This document shows, one piece after another, positions 1 through 8,732 of a stretch of DNA of 64,000 nt. This DNA comes from CAXXOK01 sp963666755. Its GTDB lineage: Bacteria; Bacillota; Clostridia; Christensenellales; Aristaeellaceae. How positions within the stretch are numbered: position 1 is the stretch's first letter; each line of letters begins with the position of its first letter. The DNA lies in assembly GCA_963666755.2 (NCBI GenBank), contig CAXXGW010000008.1:62001-126000 (forward strand). The letters are read 5' to 3'. The notes under the pieces are model-generated. The model was not told where the DNA came from. It saw only the letters and a program-made list of their open reading frames with translations, and did not search any database. Made by a program: the position numbers and the translations under genes.

Positions 1-90
1 GTCGGCTGCACCGTTCCGGTCATGGTCATCACCGGCTTATTCTGTATTCTTGTCAACGGAGGGAAAAAATTATGTTTGAAAAGATCCTAG
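1..90 (+). CDS. C-terminal end of a probable membrane transporter (partial)
   Basis: The first 90 bases form an open frame entering from outside the window and ending in TAG at 88-90. The 29 residues are strongly hydrophobic (a run of Val, Met, Ile, Leu, Phe around residues 5-18) and then turn basic, as expected for a last membrane helix with a cytoplasmic tail. The frame overlaps the start of thiM by 19 bases, so the two are probably cotranscribed. By position it may be a thiazole or pyrimidine precursor transporter, but this is inference from context. The visible part is too short to assign a family. Confidence 0.5.
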   Translation, partial: VGCTVPVMVITGLFCILVNGGKKLCLKRS

Positions 91-896
91 AAAACGTGGC
101 GGCGAAAAAGCCGCTCGTGCATTGCATTACGAATTACGTCACGGTCAACGACTGTGCCAACATACTTCTTGCCTGCGGGGCCTCCCCGATCATGGCGGAC
201 GACGCTGCGGAAGTCGAGGAAATCACTTCGATCTGCAGCGCCCTGGACATTAATATAGGCACGCTCAACGAGCGTACAGTCGCATCCATGCTCAAAGCGG
301 GCAAAAGGGCAAATGCGCTTTCCCATCCCGTCGTGCTTGATCCGGTCGGCGCAGGCGCGTCAAGCCTCCGCACGAACACGACGTTTGAGCTGCTGAAAGA
401 AGTCAAATTCTCCGTCATACGCGGCAACATCTCCGAAATCAAGACGGTCGCACAGGGTAGCGGCACGACAAAAGGCGTCGACGCGGACGTAAAGGACGCC
501 GTCACGGAAAATAACATTGCTGAAGCGGTGACTTTCGCCAAAAGCCTGAGCGCGAAAACAGGCGCGGTCATCGCCATCACAGGCGCCATCGATATCGTCG
601 CGGACACAAAAAAAGCCTACGTGATCAAAAACGGCCATCCCATGATGTCGAAAATAACCGGCACGGGCTGCATGCTCACGGCCCTGATCGCGGCCTATAT
701 CAGCGCAAACCCGGATAAAGTGCTCGACGCCACGGCCGCGGCAGTCTGCGCGATGGGCCTCTGCGGCGAGCTTGCGTACCAGAAGACGATACCAACCGAA
801 GGCGGCACAGGGAGCTTCCGCACCTACCTCATCGATTTCATGAGCAAAATGGACGCGAAAGTATTGAACGGGGGCATGAAAATTGAAAGCAGATAA
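72..896 (+). CDS. thiM: Hydroxyethylthiazole kinase ThiM
   Basis: Phosphorylates 4-methyl-5-(2-hydroxyethyl)thiazole with ATP in cytoplasmic thiamine salvage. The 274-residue product has the usual family length. It shows the substrate-side motif VLDPVGAGAS near residue 90 and the ribokinase-like GTGCML motif near residue 195, whose Cys is the conserved active-site-region residue of ThiM. A GGAGGG ribosome binding site precedes the ATG at 72. It is the first complete gene of a compact thiamine operon, with thiE overlapping its 3' end. No TPP riboswitch is visible, because the promoter lies left of the window. Confidence 0.95.
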   Translation: MFEKILENVAAKKPLVHCITNYVTVNDCANILLACGASPIMADDAAEVEEITSICSALDINIGTLNERTVASMLKAGKRANALSHPVVLDPVGAGASSLRTNTTFELLKEVKFSVIRGNISEIKTVAQGSGTTKGVDADVKDAVTENNIAEAVTFAKSLSAKTGAVIAITGAIDIVADTKKAYVIKNGHPMMSKITGTGCMLTALIAAYISANPDKVLDATAAAVCAMGLCGELAYQKTIPTEGGTGSFRTYLIDFMSKMDAKVLNGGMKIESR

Positions 897-1524
897 AGAT
901 TCCATGCTGCTGTATGTCGTGACCGACCGTTCCTGGCTCGGAAATAATTCCTTGGAAGCCCAGGTGGAGGAGATCATCAAAGCGGGCGCGACGTTTCTGC
1001 AGCTCCGCGAAAAGGAACTGTCCGACGGCGAATTCCTTGAGGAAGCCAACCGGATCAAAAAGATAACTGATGCGTATAAGATCCCTTTTATTATCAATGA
1101 TAATATCGATATCGCCCTTGCCTGCAATGCCGACGGCGTGCACGTCGGGCAGGAGGATATGGACGCCTCAGGTGTGCGAAGCCTGATAGGCCCTTCTAAG
1201 ATACTCGGCGTATCGGTGCAGACGCTGGAGCAGGCGCTGGAAGCCGAAAAGAGCGGCGCGGACTACCTCGGCGTAGGAGCCGTCTTCCCCACGTCCACAA
1301 AGCTCGACGCGGCGGACGTATCTATGGACGAACTCAAAAAGATTTGTGAAAGCGTATCCATCCCCGTCGTCGCAATCGGCGGCATCAGCGAAAAGAACAT
1401 ACTGGAGCTTAGCGGCTGCGGCCTTGCGGGCGTTGCCGTCATCTCGGCAATCTTCGCGAAACCCGACGTATCGGCCGCCACAAAAGAACTCCTTGCGCTT
1501 GCGAAAAAGATGGCGGCGTCATGA
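883..1524 (+). CDS. thiE: Thiamine-phosphate synthase ThiE
   Basis: Couples HMP-pyrophosphate with thiazole phosphate to make thiamine monophosphate. The 213 residues cover the TIM-barrel family: QLREKE near residue 42, DGVHVGQEDM near 85 (diphosphate and Mg binding), GAVFPTSTK near 130 and AIGGI near 163. The chosen start is a TTG at 883, inside the thiM end and preceded by GGGGG at 870-874; an ATG at 904 is a weaker alternative because it drops the overlap. The gene overlaps the next one by ATGA. thiM, thiE and thiD together give a complete salvage route from thiazole and HMP to thiamine monophosphate. Confidence 0.94.
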   Translation: MKADKDSMLLYVVTDRSWLGNNSLEAQVEEIIKAGATFLQLREKELSDGEFLEEANRIKKITDAYKIPFIINDNIDIALACNADGVHVGQEDMDASGVRSLIGPSKILGVSVQTLEQALEAEKSGADYLGVGAVFPTSTKLDAADVSMDELKKICESVSIPVVAIGGISEKNILELSGCGLAGVAVISAIFAKPDVSAATKELLALAKKMAAS

Positions 1525-2168
1525 AATGCAAAGGCGCGATATTCGATATGGACGGTACGCTCATTGATTCCATGACCCTTTGGGACAATCTCGGCGAACT
1601 GTACGTAAAGAAACAGGGCAAAAGCCCGGAAGCGGGCCTGACGGAGAAATTGAAATCCATGAGCCTGCCCCAGTCGGCGCAGTATCTCAAAAAGCGCTAT
1701 GCCCTCCCCTATACCGAAAGAGAAATCATTGAGCAGGTCGACACGCTGATTGCATACGAATATAGGAACGAAATCCCGCTCAAGCCGTACGCAGCCTCCT
1801 TTCTGGAAAAGCTAAAGAAAGACGGCGTGAAAATGTGCGTCGCTACGGCGACAAACTATCCCCTTGCAAAAGGCGCGCTCGACAGGCTCGGCGTTTTAAA
1901 CTATTTTGATTTCATACTGACCTGCACCGAAGCGGGCCTAAGTAAGGACGGCCCGGAATTCTACCTAATGGCGCTTGAGAAGCTCGGCACAGCCAAAGCG
2001 GAGACGGTCGTTTTCGAGGATACGCTGCATGCGATCAGGTCGTCAAAAGCGGCGGGGCTGTATACGGTCGGCGTATACGACGCCTATTCAAAAAACGATA
2101 CTTTAAATATAAAAGAATTAGCGGACCAATACATACGTTCCTTTGAGGAATGGGAGGATTTCAAATGA
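1521..2168 (+). CDS. HAD-family phosphatase in the thiamine operon (candidate thiamine-phosphate phosphatase)
   Basis: A 215-residue HAD hydrolase of the beta-phosphoglucomutase-like group. It has FDMDGTLID at residues 8-16 (nucleophile Asp and acid/base Asp), an alpha-helical cap, a Thr-containing motif II around ATATNYP, and FEDTLHAIRSSKAAG as the C-terminal acidic and Lys region. It overlaps thiE and thiD by ATGA at both ends, so it is translated as part of the salvage operon. HAD proteins in thiamine operons of other bacteria dephosphorylate thiamine monophosphate. The operon has no thiL, so a TMP phosphatase role is a sensible inference, though not shown by sequence. A nonspecific sugar-phosphate phosphatase is the alternative. 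Confidence 0.85.
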   Translation: MKCKGAIFDMDGTLIDSMTLWDNLGELYVKKQGKSPEAGLTEKLKSMSLPQSAQYLKKRYALPYTEREIIEQVDTLIAYEYRNEIPLKPYAASFLEKLKKDGVKMCVATATNYPLAKGALDRLGVLNYFDFILTCTEAGLSKDGPEFYLMALEKLGTAKAETVVFEDTLHAIRSSKAAGLYTVGVYDAYSKNDTLNIKELADQYIRSFEEWEDFK

Positions 2169-2944
2169 AAAAGGTATTGACCATTGCGGGTTCCGACTGC
2201 AGCGGCGGCGCAGGCATACAGGCGGACATCAAGACGATCACCGCACACAAAATGTACGCCATGAGCGCCATCACCGCCCTGACCGCGCAGAACACGACGG
2301 GCGTATACGGCATATTCGAAGCAACGCCCGAATTCGTCGGGCAGCAGATAGACTGCATTTTCAATGATATCGTGCCCGACGCGGTCAAGATCGGCATGGT
2401 GTCAAACAGCAAGATCATCGAAGTCATCGCACAGAAGCTGATCGAATACAAAGCGGAAAATATCGTCGTTGACCCCGTTATGGTGTCGACAAGCGGCAGC
2501 AGCCTGCTTGAAAGCAACGCCGTCGACGCGCTCATTCATAAGCTCATGCCCATCGCGGGCATAGTGACCCCCAACATCCCCGAAGCCGAAGCATTATGCG
2601 GTTTTGCAATCAAAAATGAAAGCGATATGGTGAAGGCCGCTGAAAAAATCGCGGGATCACTTCGCGGCAGCGTGCTCATAAAGGGCGGGCACATGTGCGA
2701 TACCTCGGACGACCTCCTCTATACAAAAGGCAGGGTGAAATGGTTCCGTGCCGAAAAGGTCGATAACCCCAACACGCACGGCACGGGCTGTACGCTTTCC
2801 TCGGCCATCGCGTGCAACCTCGCATCAGGCTGTGATATGGAAACCGCGGTGGCAAACGCCAAAGCGTATATCACGGGCGCTCTCAAAGCGAATCTGGATT
2901 TAGGCAAAGGAAGCGGGCCGCTGAATCATTGCTTCTGCCTGTGA
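2165..2944 (+). CDS. thiD: Bifunctional HMP kinase / HMP-phosphate kinase ThiD
   Basis: Phosphorylates hydroxymethylpyrimidine and then HMP-phosphate to give the pyrimidine substrate of ThiE. The protein (259 residues from the chosen start) opens with the family motif TIAGSDCSGGAGIQAD, has VDPVMVSTSGSSLL mid-sequence, and ends with the anion-hole motif NTHGTGCTLSSAI. A longer frame begins at 2150. The ATG at 2165 is preferred because GGGAGG at 2152-2157 sits seven bases upstream and this ATG overlaps the HAD stop as ATGA. It is the last gene of the operon, followed at once by a strong terminator. Confidence 0.95.
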   Translation: MKKVLTIAGSDCSGGAGIQADIKTITAHKMYAMSAITALTAQNTTGVYGIFEATPEFVGQQIDCIFNDIVPDAVKIGMVSNSKIIEVIAQKLIEYKAENIVVDPVMVSTSGSSLLESNAVDALIHKLMPIAGIVTPNIPEAEALCGFAIKNESDMVKAAEKIAGSLRGSVLIKGGHMCDTSDDLLYTKGRVKWFRAEKVDNPNTHGTGCTLSSAIACNLASGCDMETAVANAKAYITGALKANLDLGKGSGPLNHCFCL

Positions 2945-2969
2945 GAGGTATTGAAAGAAATAACAAATG

Positions 2970-3004
2970 AACCGGGCCCGACTAGGATTCAGGTCCGGTT
3001 TTTT
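2970..3004 (+). terminator. Terminator of the thiamine operon
   Basis: The arms AACCGGGCC (2970-2978) and GGTCCGGTT (2992-3000) pair fully with one G-U wobble and run into a T tract. It lies 25 bases after the thiD stop. Confidence 0.88.
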
Positions 3005-3043
3005 GTGCAAAAAGCTGTGTCAATTTAAACTATCTTGGATTTC

Positions 3044-3566
3044 TTAATTCTCGTATGTGATCAACCCGCCCATTTCAATCACTTTTTTAACAAAATTATA
3101 GCCCTCGGGCTTGCCAGTAAAATAATAGTTTATTACCCGCACATTTCCTGCGTGAGTAACGATTAAGACATTTTTCCCCTTGTGCTCCTTCATAATCACA
3201 TCACACAAATCACAGTTCCGTTTTATAAATTCGTCGTAGCGCTCTGTCCCTTTAGCACCTTTTTTGACCGCCATCCAAAACAGTATCTTCATTACTGCGG
3301 TTTCCTTTTTACCCTCAAAATCACCGCAAACTATTTCTGCGAGCCTATCGTCGAACACAGTCGGGCCTTTATAGATCGTTTCGGCAGAATTGGCGCGCTC
3401 GTGTCTGCGGGCTGCAAAAGCACGCATCAAAACTGACATTTCTTACGTTATCGGCTTGCAGTTTTGCCTGTTCTATTCCTGTTTTATTCAAATAGGTGTC
3501 TGTACAACCATTACACCTTTTGAATAAGTTCCAATCGGTTTGTCCATGACGAACGAGATATATCAT
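3044..3566 (-). pseudogene. Histidine phosphatase family protein (phosphoglycerate mutase-like), frameshifted
   Basis: The N-terminal frame starts at 3566 with IYLVRHGQTDWN, the RHG catalytic motif of the branch-1 histidine phosphatases, and reaches CSPQTRAR. The family then needs a TAE-type helix, which continues in another frame as SAETIYKG and runs to a stop at 3044. The conserved second His is in VTHAGNVRVI and the acid region in DRLAEIVCGDFEG. Removing one T near 3388 rejoins the frames into about 173 residues, a normal family length. Members dephosphorylate small metabolites such as alpha-ribazole phosphate or sugar phosphates; nothing local picks a substrate. Confidence 0.85.
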
Positions 3567-4075
3567 AATTATTAATCCTCCAAAAATATTAATAATCAGA
3601 TTTAAGATTTAGTAGCCAAAAAGTCATACCTTATTTGCATAATATAACATAGGATTTAAATATAGCGCAACAAAAAGTGCAACATTTAGTACAACATGAA
3701 TAACAAAAAGCGCCCGTTTTCGGTGTCCAACGTGACTGAAGAATACCCATTCTATTTGACAAAACCGCTTTTTCTAGGGGTTCTCAGCATATAATTAACA
3801 TATGCTACTTACCCGCTTAGAACGTGCGAAGCGGCACCAAACGACTTATTCTCAGCACTTGCGAACGCGCTCGGGCACTCATTCCCAACGAGAGCGGACG
3901 AAAATGTAACCCACGTGTTGCACCAGATGTTGCTTTAACCCACCTCTTAATCCCTTTTTCTTGCTTGTTTTTTTGCCTTATGTTGCAACAAAATAATGTA
4001 TGGTATAATATGCAAATATAAAATGAGCTATAGCTATAAAATAATGGTTTATTCATATATTTAAGGAGGTTTAAA
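3567..4075. other. Intergenic region with a likely promoter
   Basis: No convincing gene lies here. The stretch turns AT-rich towards 4075 and holds an extended -10 promoter (TGGTATAAT, -10 hexamer 4004-4009) with TTGCAA or TGTTGC about 15-17 bases upstream as a weak -35. It would drive the SUKH gene at 4076. Confidence 0.55.
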
Positions 4076-4660
4076 GTGTATTTGGCTCAGATCAGCAGAG
4101 TAAGATCAATTCTGAATGAATACGGCGTAGAATGTAAAGACGGTATGAAAGATGAGCAGTTCATTCAAGCGGAGAATTATTATAATTTTGTTTTCCCTCC
4201 AGATTATAAAGAACTACTGCGCACACTCCTTCCGGTGTCAAATTCCTTTTATGATTGGACTGATTACACAATAAGTAATACGGAGAAAATAAAAAAAATG
4301 ATATCATGGCCGATCGAAGGAGCCCTATTTGATGTTGAAAATAATGATATTTGGTTGAAGTCATGGGGGAATAAACCATTAGATTTGAAGTCAAGGTTAA
4401 GCATAGCAAGAAATAATATGGAGAAAGTCCCGAAGCTTATTCCCATATACTCACATAGATATGTTGCAAGTTTGCCAAATGAAGAGAATAACCCGATATA
4501 TTCAGTTTATCAAACGGAAGTTATTTTTTATGGTGAGAATATATGGGACTATTTTGAAGTTGAATTTAGCAAGAAAAAGCATTCAGAAATTGATATCTCC
4601 AAAATAAAAAAAGTGCCATTCTGGCATGAAATGATTGTCAATTTTGAAGACCTTGTGTAA
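4076..4660 (+). CDS. SMI1/KNR4 (SUKH) family protein, candidate immunity protein
   Basis: A 194-residue soluble protein starting at GTG 4076, five bases after a full AGGAGGT at 4064-4070. The region FVFPPDYKELL near residues 39-49 is the typical SUKH-domain helix that precedes the conserved Trp-containing strand, here DWTDYT. SUKH proteins commonly neutralise nuclease and other polymorphic toxins, although single orphan copies are frequent. It is distinctly AT-rich compared with the thiamine and Etf operons on either side, suggesting horizontal gain. No toxin gene is adjacent, so its target is unknown. Confidence 0.72.
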   Translation: MYLAQISRVRSILNEYGVECKDGMKDEQFIQAENYYNFVFPPDYKELLRTLLPVSNSFYDWTDYTISNTEKIKKMISWPIEGALFDVENNDIWLKSWGNKPLDLKSRLSIARNNMEKVPKLIPIYSHRYVASLPNEENNPIYSVYQTEVIFYGENIWDYFEVEFSKKKHSEIDISKIKKVPFWHEMIVNFEDLV

Positions 4661-4709
4661 TGCTATTCCTAATTAAGCTAAATACCTATAGCCTCTTATC
4701 TTACTACAA

Positions 4710-4850
4710 TCAGATTATGATTACATACCCGTATGGAAATGCCATGGAACGGTAGAGCAGCGGTATAAAGGCCATGTTGTTACGATGGAAAAGGATCTGG
4801 TGCTTGTGAATGCGATAGACGGCAGCGTAATCAACAGAAATGATTATTAA
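4710..4850 (+). pseudogene. Remnant of a lipoprotein gene (same family as 16356-17729 and 61502-62887)
   Basis: Frame 4710-4850 reads DYIPVW, then after a divergent stretch LVLVNAIDGSVINRN and a stop. The two full-length lipoproteins in the window end with MLTPVW...LTLNAMDGSVVDR and YVPAWY...IVLNAIDGGAVN, the same order and spacing. Only the last 46 codons survive here and no start or signal peptide precedes them. It is a deletion remnant of a third family member. Confidence 0.75.
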
Positions 4851-5025
4851 GCGGTACCCCGCATGAAAAATTGAAACCCAGAGGAGAAAGCATATGGAGA
4901 AGGCTGTGGCCTGCTCCATTTTCGTGATTATTGTATCAGCCATAAGTTCCCCCTTTACCGTAAAATATGCTACTATAGGTAGGAAAAACCGTATTTGCTG
5001 CGTTACTATGTGAGGAGGCAGGAGC

Positions 5026-6623
5026 ATGCCTGATTTTAATGCCTGCTATGGAGAATATCTAAGGGACGAATCGCGCCAGACCGGCTGGGCCGAGAGCATT
5101 TCCTTCCCCAAAACGGAAGAACAGGTGCGCGAGGCAATCTGCGAAGTATCCTCACAAAACGGGACAATCACCGTGCAGGGGGCCAGGACGGGGCTATCCG
5201 CCTCCGCCGTTCCGAACGGCGGCCATATCCTCAACCTGAGCCGCATGAATAAAATACTTGGCGCGCGCTATGACGAAAACAGCGGCGATTTTTTCCTCAC
5301 CGTGCAGCCGGGCGTACTGCTTTCGCAGATCCGGAAAGCGCTGGCGCAGAAATCATTTATCACCGGCGAATGGGATCAGCCGTCAAAGGACGCGCTTGAC
5401 CATATAAAGCCCGGCGAATGGTTCTTTCTCCCCCGATCCGACCGAGACGTCCGCGTCCGTCGGCGGCATGGCCGCGTGCAACGCTTCCGGCGCGCGCACG
5501 TTTTCCTACGGCCCGACAAGAAAATATATAGAGAAGATCCGCCTCCTGCTAAACGACGGAGACGCTTTAAACTTACAGCGCGGACAGCAGCTTGCAAACG
5601 GACAGGACTTCCGGCTCGTAACCGAAAACGGACGCGAAATCGAAGGAAAACTGCCCGATATTTTTGCCCTGGCCTATCAAAAGCACGGCGGGCTATTTTA
5701 TAAGACCCGACATGGACATGATAGACCTGTTCATTGGCGCGGAGGGCACGCTCGGCGTCATCACTCAGCTGGAGATCCGCCTGCTGCGTTCGCCCCAATT
5801 CGTCTGCGGCGTCACGACGTTCATGCCGGACGAAGAAAAAGCGCTCGACCTTGTCCGCGCACTGCGCGGGGAAAAGGTTCTTAAAGATAAACCGCCTTTT
5901 ATTTACCGTCCTACGGCCATCGAATTTTTTAACCACAACGCGCTTATGCTTTTAAAGGAAGCGCAGAAAACGCTCCCGGCGTTTGCCCAGATACAGCCGC
6001 TGGGCGGCTTTGACCACACGGCCGTTTATACCGAATTTTCAGGCGGCACCGAAGAAGAACTATGGACCGTTCTCCAATCCTTAGGGCAGCTGATCAGTGA
6101 TCTCGGCGGCGATCCCGAGCATACGTGGGTCGCCAATAACCCAAGGGATATGGAAAAATTGCATTTTTTCCGCCACTCGTGCCCCGAATGCGTCAACCTG
6201 CAGATCGACGTCAGGCGCAAAAAGGACAGCCGCATCACGAAGCTCGGCACCGATATGGCCGTGCCGGACACCCATTTAAAAGAAGTAATGGCATTATATA
6301 ACCGCGATATTCAAAAATCCGGCCTTGAAGCCGTCATTTTCGGGCATATCGGGAACAACCACCTGCATGTCAACATCATCCCGCGGGATATGGACGATTA
6401 CGATCTTGGCAAGCGCCTGTATAAGGAATGGGCGCGGGAGATCGTGCAAATGGGCGGGACCGTTTCCGCCGAACACGGCGTCGGCAAACTGAAAGTCCCC
6501 TTTCTGCAGCAGATGTACGATACCGCGCAGTTCGCCCAGATGCGGGCCTTAAAAAAGCTTTTTGATCCAAACGGTTTATTCAACCGCAACAATATATTCG
6601 CATACGAGGATTCCGGCCTATGA
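5026..6623 (+). pseudogene. FAD-linked lactate/glycolate dehydrogenase (GlcD/LctD-like), two frameshifts
   Basis: Flavoprotein dehydrogenase expected to oxidise lactate or another 2-hydroxy acid and pass electrons to the adjacent Etf. The N-terminal part carries the PCMH FAD-binding signature (VQGARTGLSASAVPNGG near residue 50). After a break the frame gives SASVGGMAACNASGARTFSYG, and after a second break DLFIGAEGTLGVIT. The C-terminal FAD-oxidase half has HIGNNHLHVNI and AEHGVGKLK. One extra C near 5430 and one extra base near 5705 restore a single protein of about 531 residues. The last codon overlaps etfB by ATGA. The neighbourhood matches the electron-confurcating lactate dehydrogenase of acetogens, LctBCD. 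Confidence 0.85.
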
Positions 6624-7405
6624 AACTGATTGTCTGCATAAAGCAAGTCCCGGCCTCAAATGAGGTGAATCTCGACCCGATCACCCATACGATACTTCGG
6701 GAGAATATCGAATCCGTCATGAACCCGTTCGACGCGTTTGCGCTCGAAGAAGCGGTGCGTCTCAAAGAAAAATATGGCGGCTGCATCTGGGCGCTCAGCA
6801 TGGGCATACCGGCTGCCGAAAAAGTGCTCAAAGAAGCGCTTTCGCTCAAAGCGAACAGCGCGCTGCTTTTAAGCGACCGGAAATTTGCCGGAGCCGATAC
6901 ACTCGCCACGGCATATACGCTGAGCCTGGGGATCAAAAAAATAGGGAATTTTGATCTGATAATCTGCGGCAAGCAGGCGACCGACGGTGATACGGCGCAG
7001 GTCGGCCCGAGTATGGCGCAGCAATTGGGTATCCCGTGCGTTACGGATATCAGCCGCATCATACGGATAGACAGAAACAGCATGGTCTGCAAAAAGCTGA
7101 CCGACGACGGCTATCAGACGGTCGAAATCAGACTGCCCGCCCTGATCACAGTCTCGAAAGAGATCAACGTCCCGCGGCTCCCGTCGCTGGCCGGGATATT
7201 TCAGGCGGCGTCGTGTGAAGTCATGCGTGTGACCGCGAACGATCTCTTAGCCGACGAAAGCAGAACCGGTCTAAACGGTTCGCCGACACAGGTCGTCAGA
7301 ACGTTCATCCCGCGCCGCGAAACAACCGCTGAGTATCTTTGCGGCGATCCGGCGGAAGCCGTATCCGGTTTACTGAAAAAATTGCAGGAAAAGAACCCGA
7401 TTTAA
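6620..7405 (+). CDS. etfB: Electron transfer flavoprotein beta subunit (LctB/EtfB type)
   Basis: A 261-residue EtfB that forms a heterodimer with EtfA and carries FAD. It starts with KLIVCIKQVP and shows the core pattern NPFDAFALEEAVRLKEK near residue 36 and CGKQATDGDTAQVGPSMA near residue 117. It overlaps the dehydrogenase stop by ATGA and is followed ten bases later by etfA. Because the EtfA partner has a fused ferredoxin domain and a 2-hydroxy-acid dehydrogenase is upstream, this pair belongs with the bifurcating Etfs that link NADH, ferredoxin and lactate, and not with simple acyl-CoA dehydrogenase Etfs. That assignment rests on gene order and domain makeup. Confidence 0.93.
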   Translation: MKLIVCIKQVPASNEVNLDPITHTILRENIESVMNPFDAFALEEAVRLKEKYGGCIWALSMGIPAAEKVLKEALSLKANSALLLSDRKFAGADTLATAYTLSLGIKKIGNFDLIICGKQATDGDTAQVGPSMAQQLGIPCVTDISRIIRIDRNSMVCKKLTDDGYQTVEIRLPALITVSKEINVPRLPSLAGIFQAASCEVMRVTANDLLADESRTGLNGSPTQVVRTFIPRRETTAEYLCGDPAEAVSGLLKKLQEKNPI

Positions 7406-7414
7406 AGGAGAACT

Positions 7415-8611
7415 ATGGGGATCAGCATAGACAAAAACAGATGCATAGGCTGCGGGCTCTGCGTCCCGGCGTGCCCGTTCGGGGCCATCAAAGTCGAAAA
7501 CAAAGCGGCGGTCATACTGGACAACTGCACGCTGTGCGGCGCTTGCGTGTCCGCCTGCAAGAAACAGGCGGTCTTGCTTGCACGCGGGAAATATCCGGAA
7601 ATACCGCAAAGCGGCGCCTGTGAGGGCATCTGGGTGTTCGCCGAACAATACGGTGGCGCGCTGAAAAACGTCACGTTTGAATTGCTCGCAAAGGCACGCG
7701 AATTAGCAGACAGCCTCGGCTGTAAAGTCAGCGCGGTCCTGCTTGGAAGCACCGCGGCAGAATCGGCCCAAAAGCTGATCGAATACGGCGCGGACGAAGT
7801 TTTGATCGCAGACGCCCCGTATCTTCACGGCTGCGGCGATCAGGCATACGCGGCCGTATTGGCAAATCTCGTAAGAACACAAAAACCCGAAGTCCTGCTG
7901 ATCGGCGCAACCTCCTTCGGCCGCTCGCTTGCGCCGGGGGCCGCTTCCCTGCTTGGCACAGGGCTGACCGCCGACTGCACGAAGCTTACAATCAACCCGA
8001 AGACCCGGCTGCTTGAACAGACACGGCCCGCGTTCGGCGGCAACCTGATGGCGACGATCATCTGCCCGGAGCGCCGCCCGCAGATGGCGACTGTCCGCCC
8101 GCGCGTTTTCCAGCCGCTCGCGCCCGAAGCAGGCCGTACGGGAAAAATCATAAGGCTCACCTTACCCGAACCGGAAACGTCTTTTGTAAGAACGCTGCAA
8201 ACGGAAAAGCTCGAACTCAAAATGAACCTCACGGACGCCGATATCATCATCGCCGTCGGCAAAGGCATCGGCGGCCCGAAAAATATCCGTCTGGCGCAGG
8301 AGCTCGCCGCCGCCCTCGGCGGAGCCGTCGGGGCTTCGAGGCCCGTCGTGGATCTTGGATGGCTGCCCTATACCCAGCAGGTGGGCCAGACGGGCAAAAC
8401 GGTCGCGCCGAAGCTCTATATCGCGTGCGGCATATCGGGCGCGGTCCAGCACCTTGCGGGGCTTGGCGCCATCGATACGGTCGTCGCCATCAACAACGAT
8501 CCCGACGCGCCGATATTCAAAGCGGCCCATTACGCAATCGTCGGCGACTGCTTAGAAATACTGCCGGAAATGACCGCGCAGGTAAAGCGGCTGCATGCCG
8601 CCGGCACATAA
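7415..8611 (+). CDS. etfA: Electron transfer flavoprotein alpha subunit with N-terminal 2[4Fe-4S] ferredoxin domain (LctC type)
   Basis: 398 residues, about 70 longer than a plain EtfA. The extra N-terminus carries two [4Fe-4S] motifs, CIGCGLCVPACPFGA and CTLCGACVSACKKQA (residues 10-52). The Etf alpha N-domain follows, then the FAD-binding C-domain with GASRPVVDLGW, QVGQTGKTVAPKLY and GISGAVQHLAG near residues 308-350. A ribosome binding site AAAGGAG precedes ATG 7415. An N-terminal ferredoxin extension is typical of lactate dehydrogenase-linked and caffeyl-CoA reductase Etfs in acetogens and related Clostridia. It is the last gene of the operon and is followed by a bidirectional terminator. 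Confidence 0.94.
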   Translation: MGISIDKNRCIGCGLCVPACPFGAIKVENKAAVILDNCTLCGACVSACKKQAVLLARGKYPEIPQSGACEGIWVFAEQYGGALKNVTFELLAKARELADSLGCKVSAVLLGSTAAESAQKLIEYGADEVLIADAPYLHGCGDQAYAAVLANLVRTQKPEVLLIGATSFGRSLAPGAASLLGTGLTADCTKLTINPKTRLLEQTRPAFGGNLMATIICPERRPQMATVRPRVFQPLAPEAGRTGKIIRLTLPEPETSFVRTLQTEKLELKMNLTDADIIIAVGKGIGGPKNIRLAQELAAALGGAVGASRPVVDLGWLPYTQQVGQTGKTVAPKLYIACGISGAVQHLAGLGAIDTVVAINNDPDAPIFKAAHYAIVGDCLEILPEMTAQVKRLHAAGT

Positions 8612-8660
8612 CCTGAGGCCCGGCATTTTTTGCAATGATAAACCACCGGCTCATTAAAAA

Positions 8661-8702
8661 ACCTTCTGTCCATAGTCTTATCCTATAGCAGAAGGTATTT
8701 TT
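8661..8702. terminator. Bidirectional terminator between convergent genes
   Basis: ACCTTCTG (8661-8668) pairs with CAGAAGGT (8689-8696). T-rich tracts lie on both sides in the appropriate orientations, so it can stop transcripts of etfA on + and of the aldolase-family gene on -. Confidence 0.8.
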
Positions 8703-8732
8703 GTGTTGTACGGTTAGTAAAGCAATCAGCTA

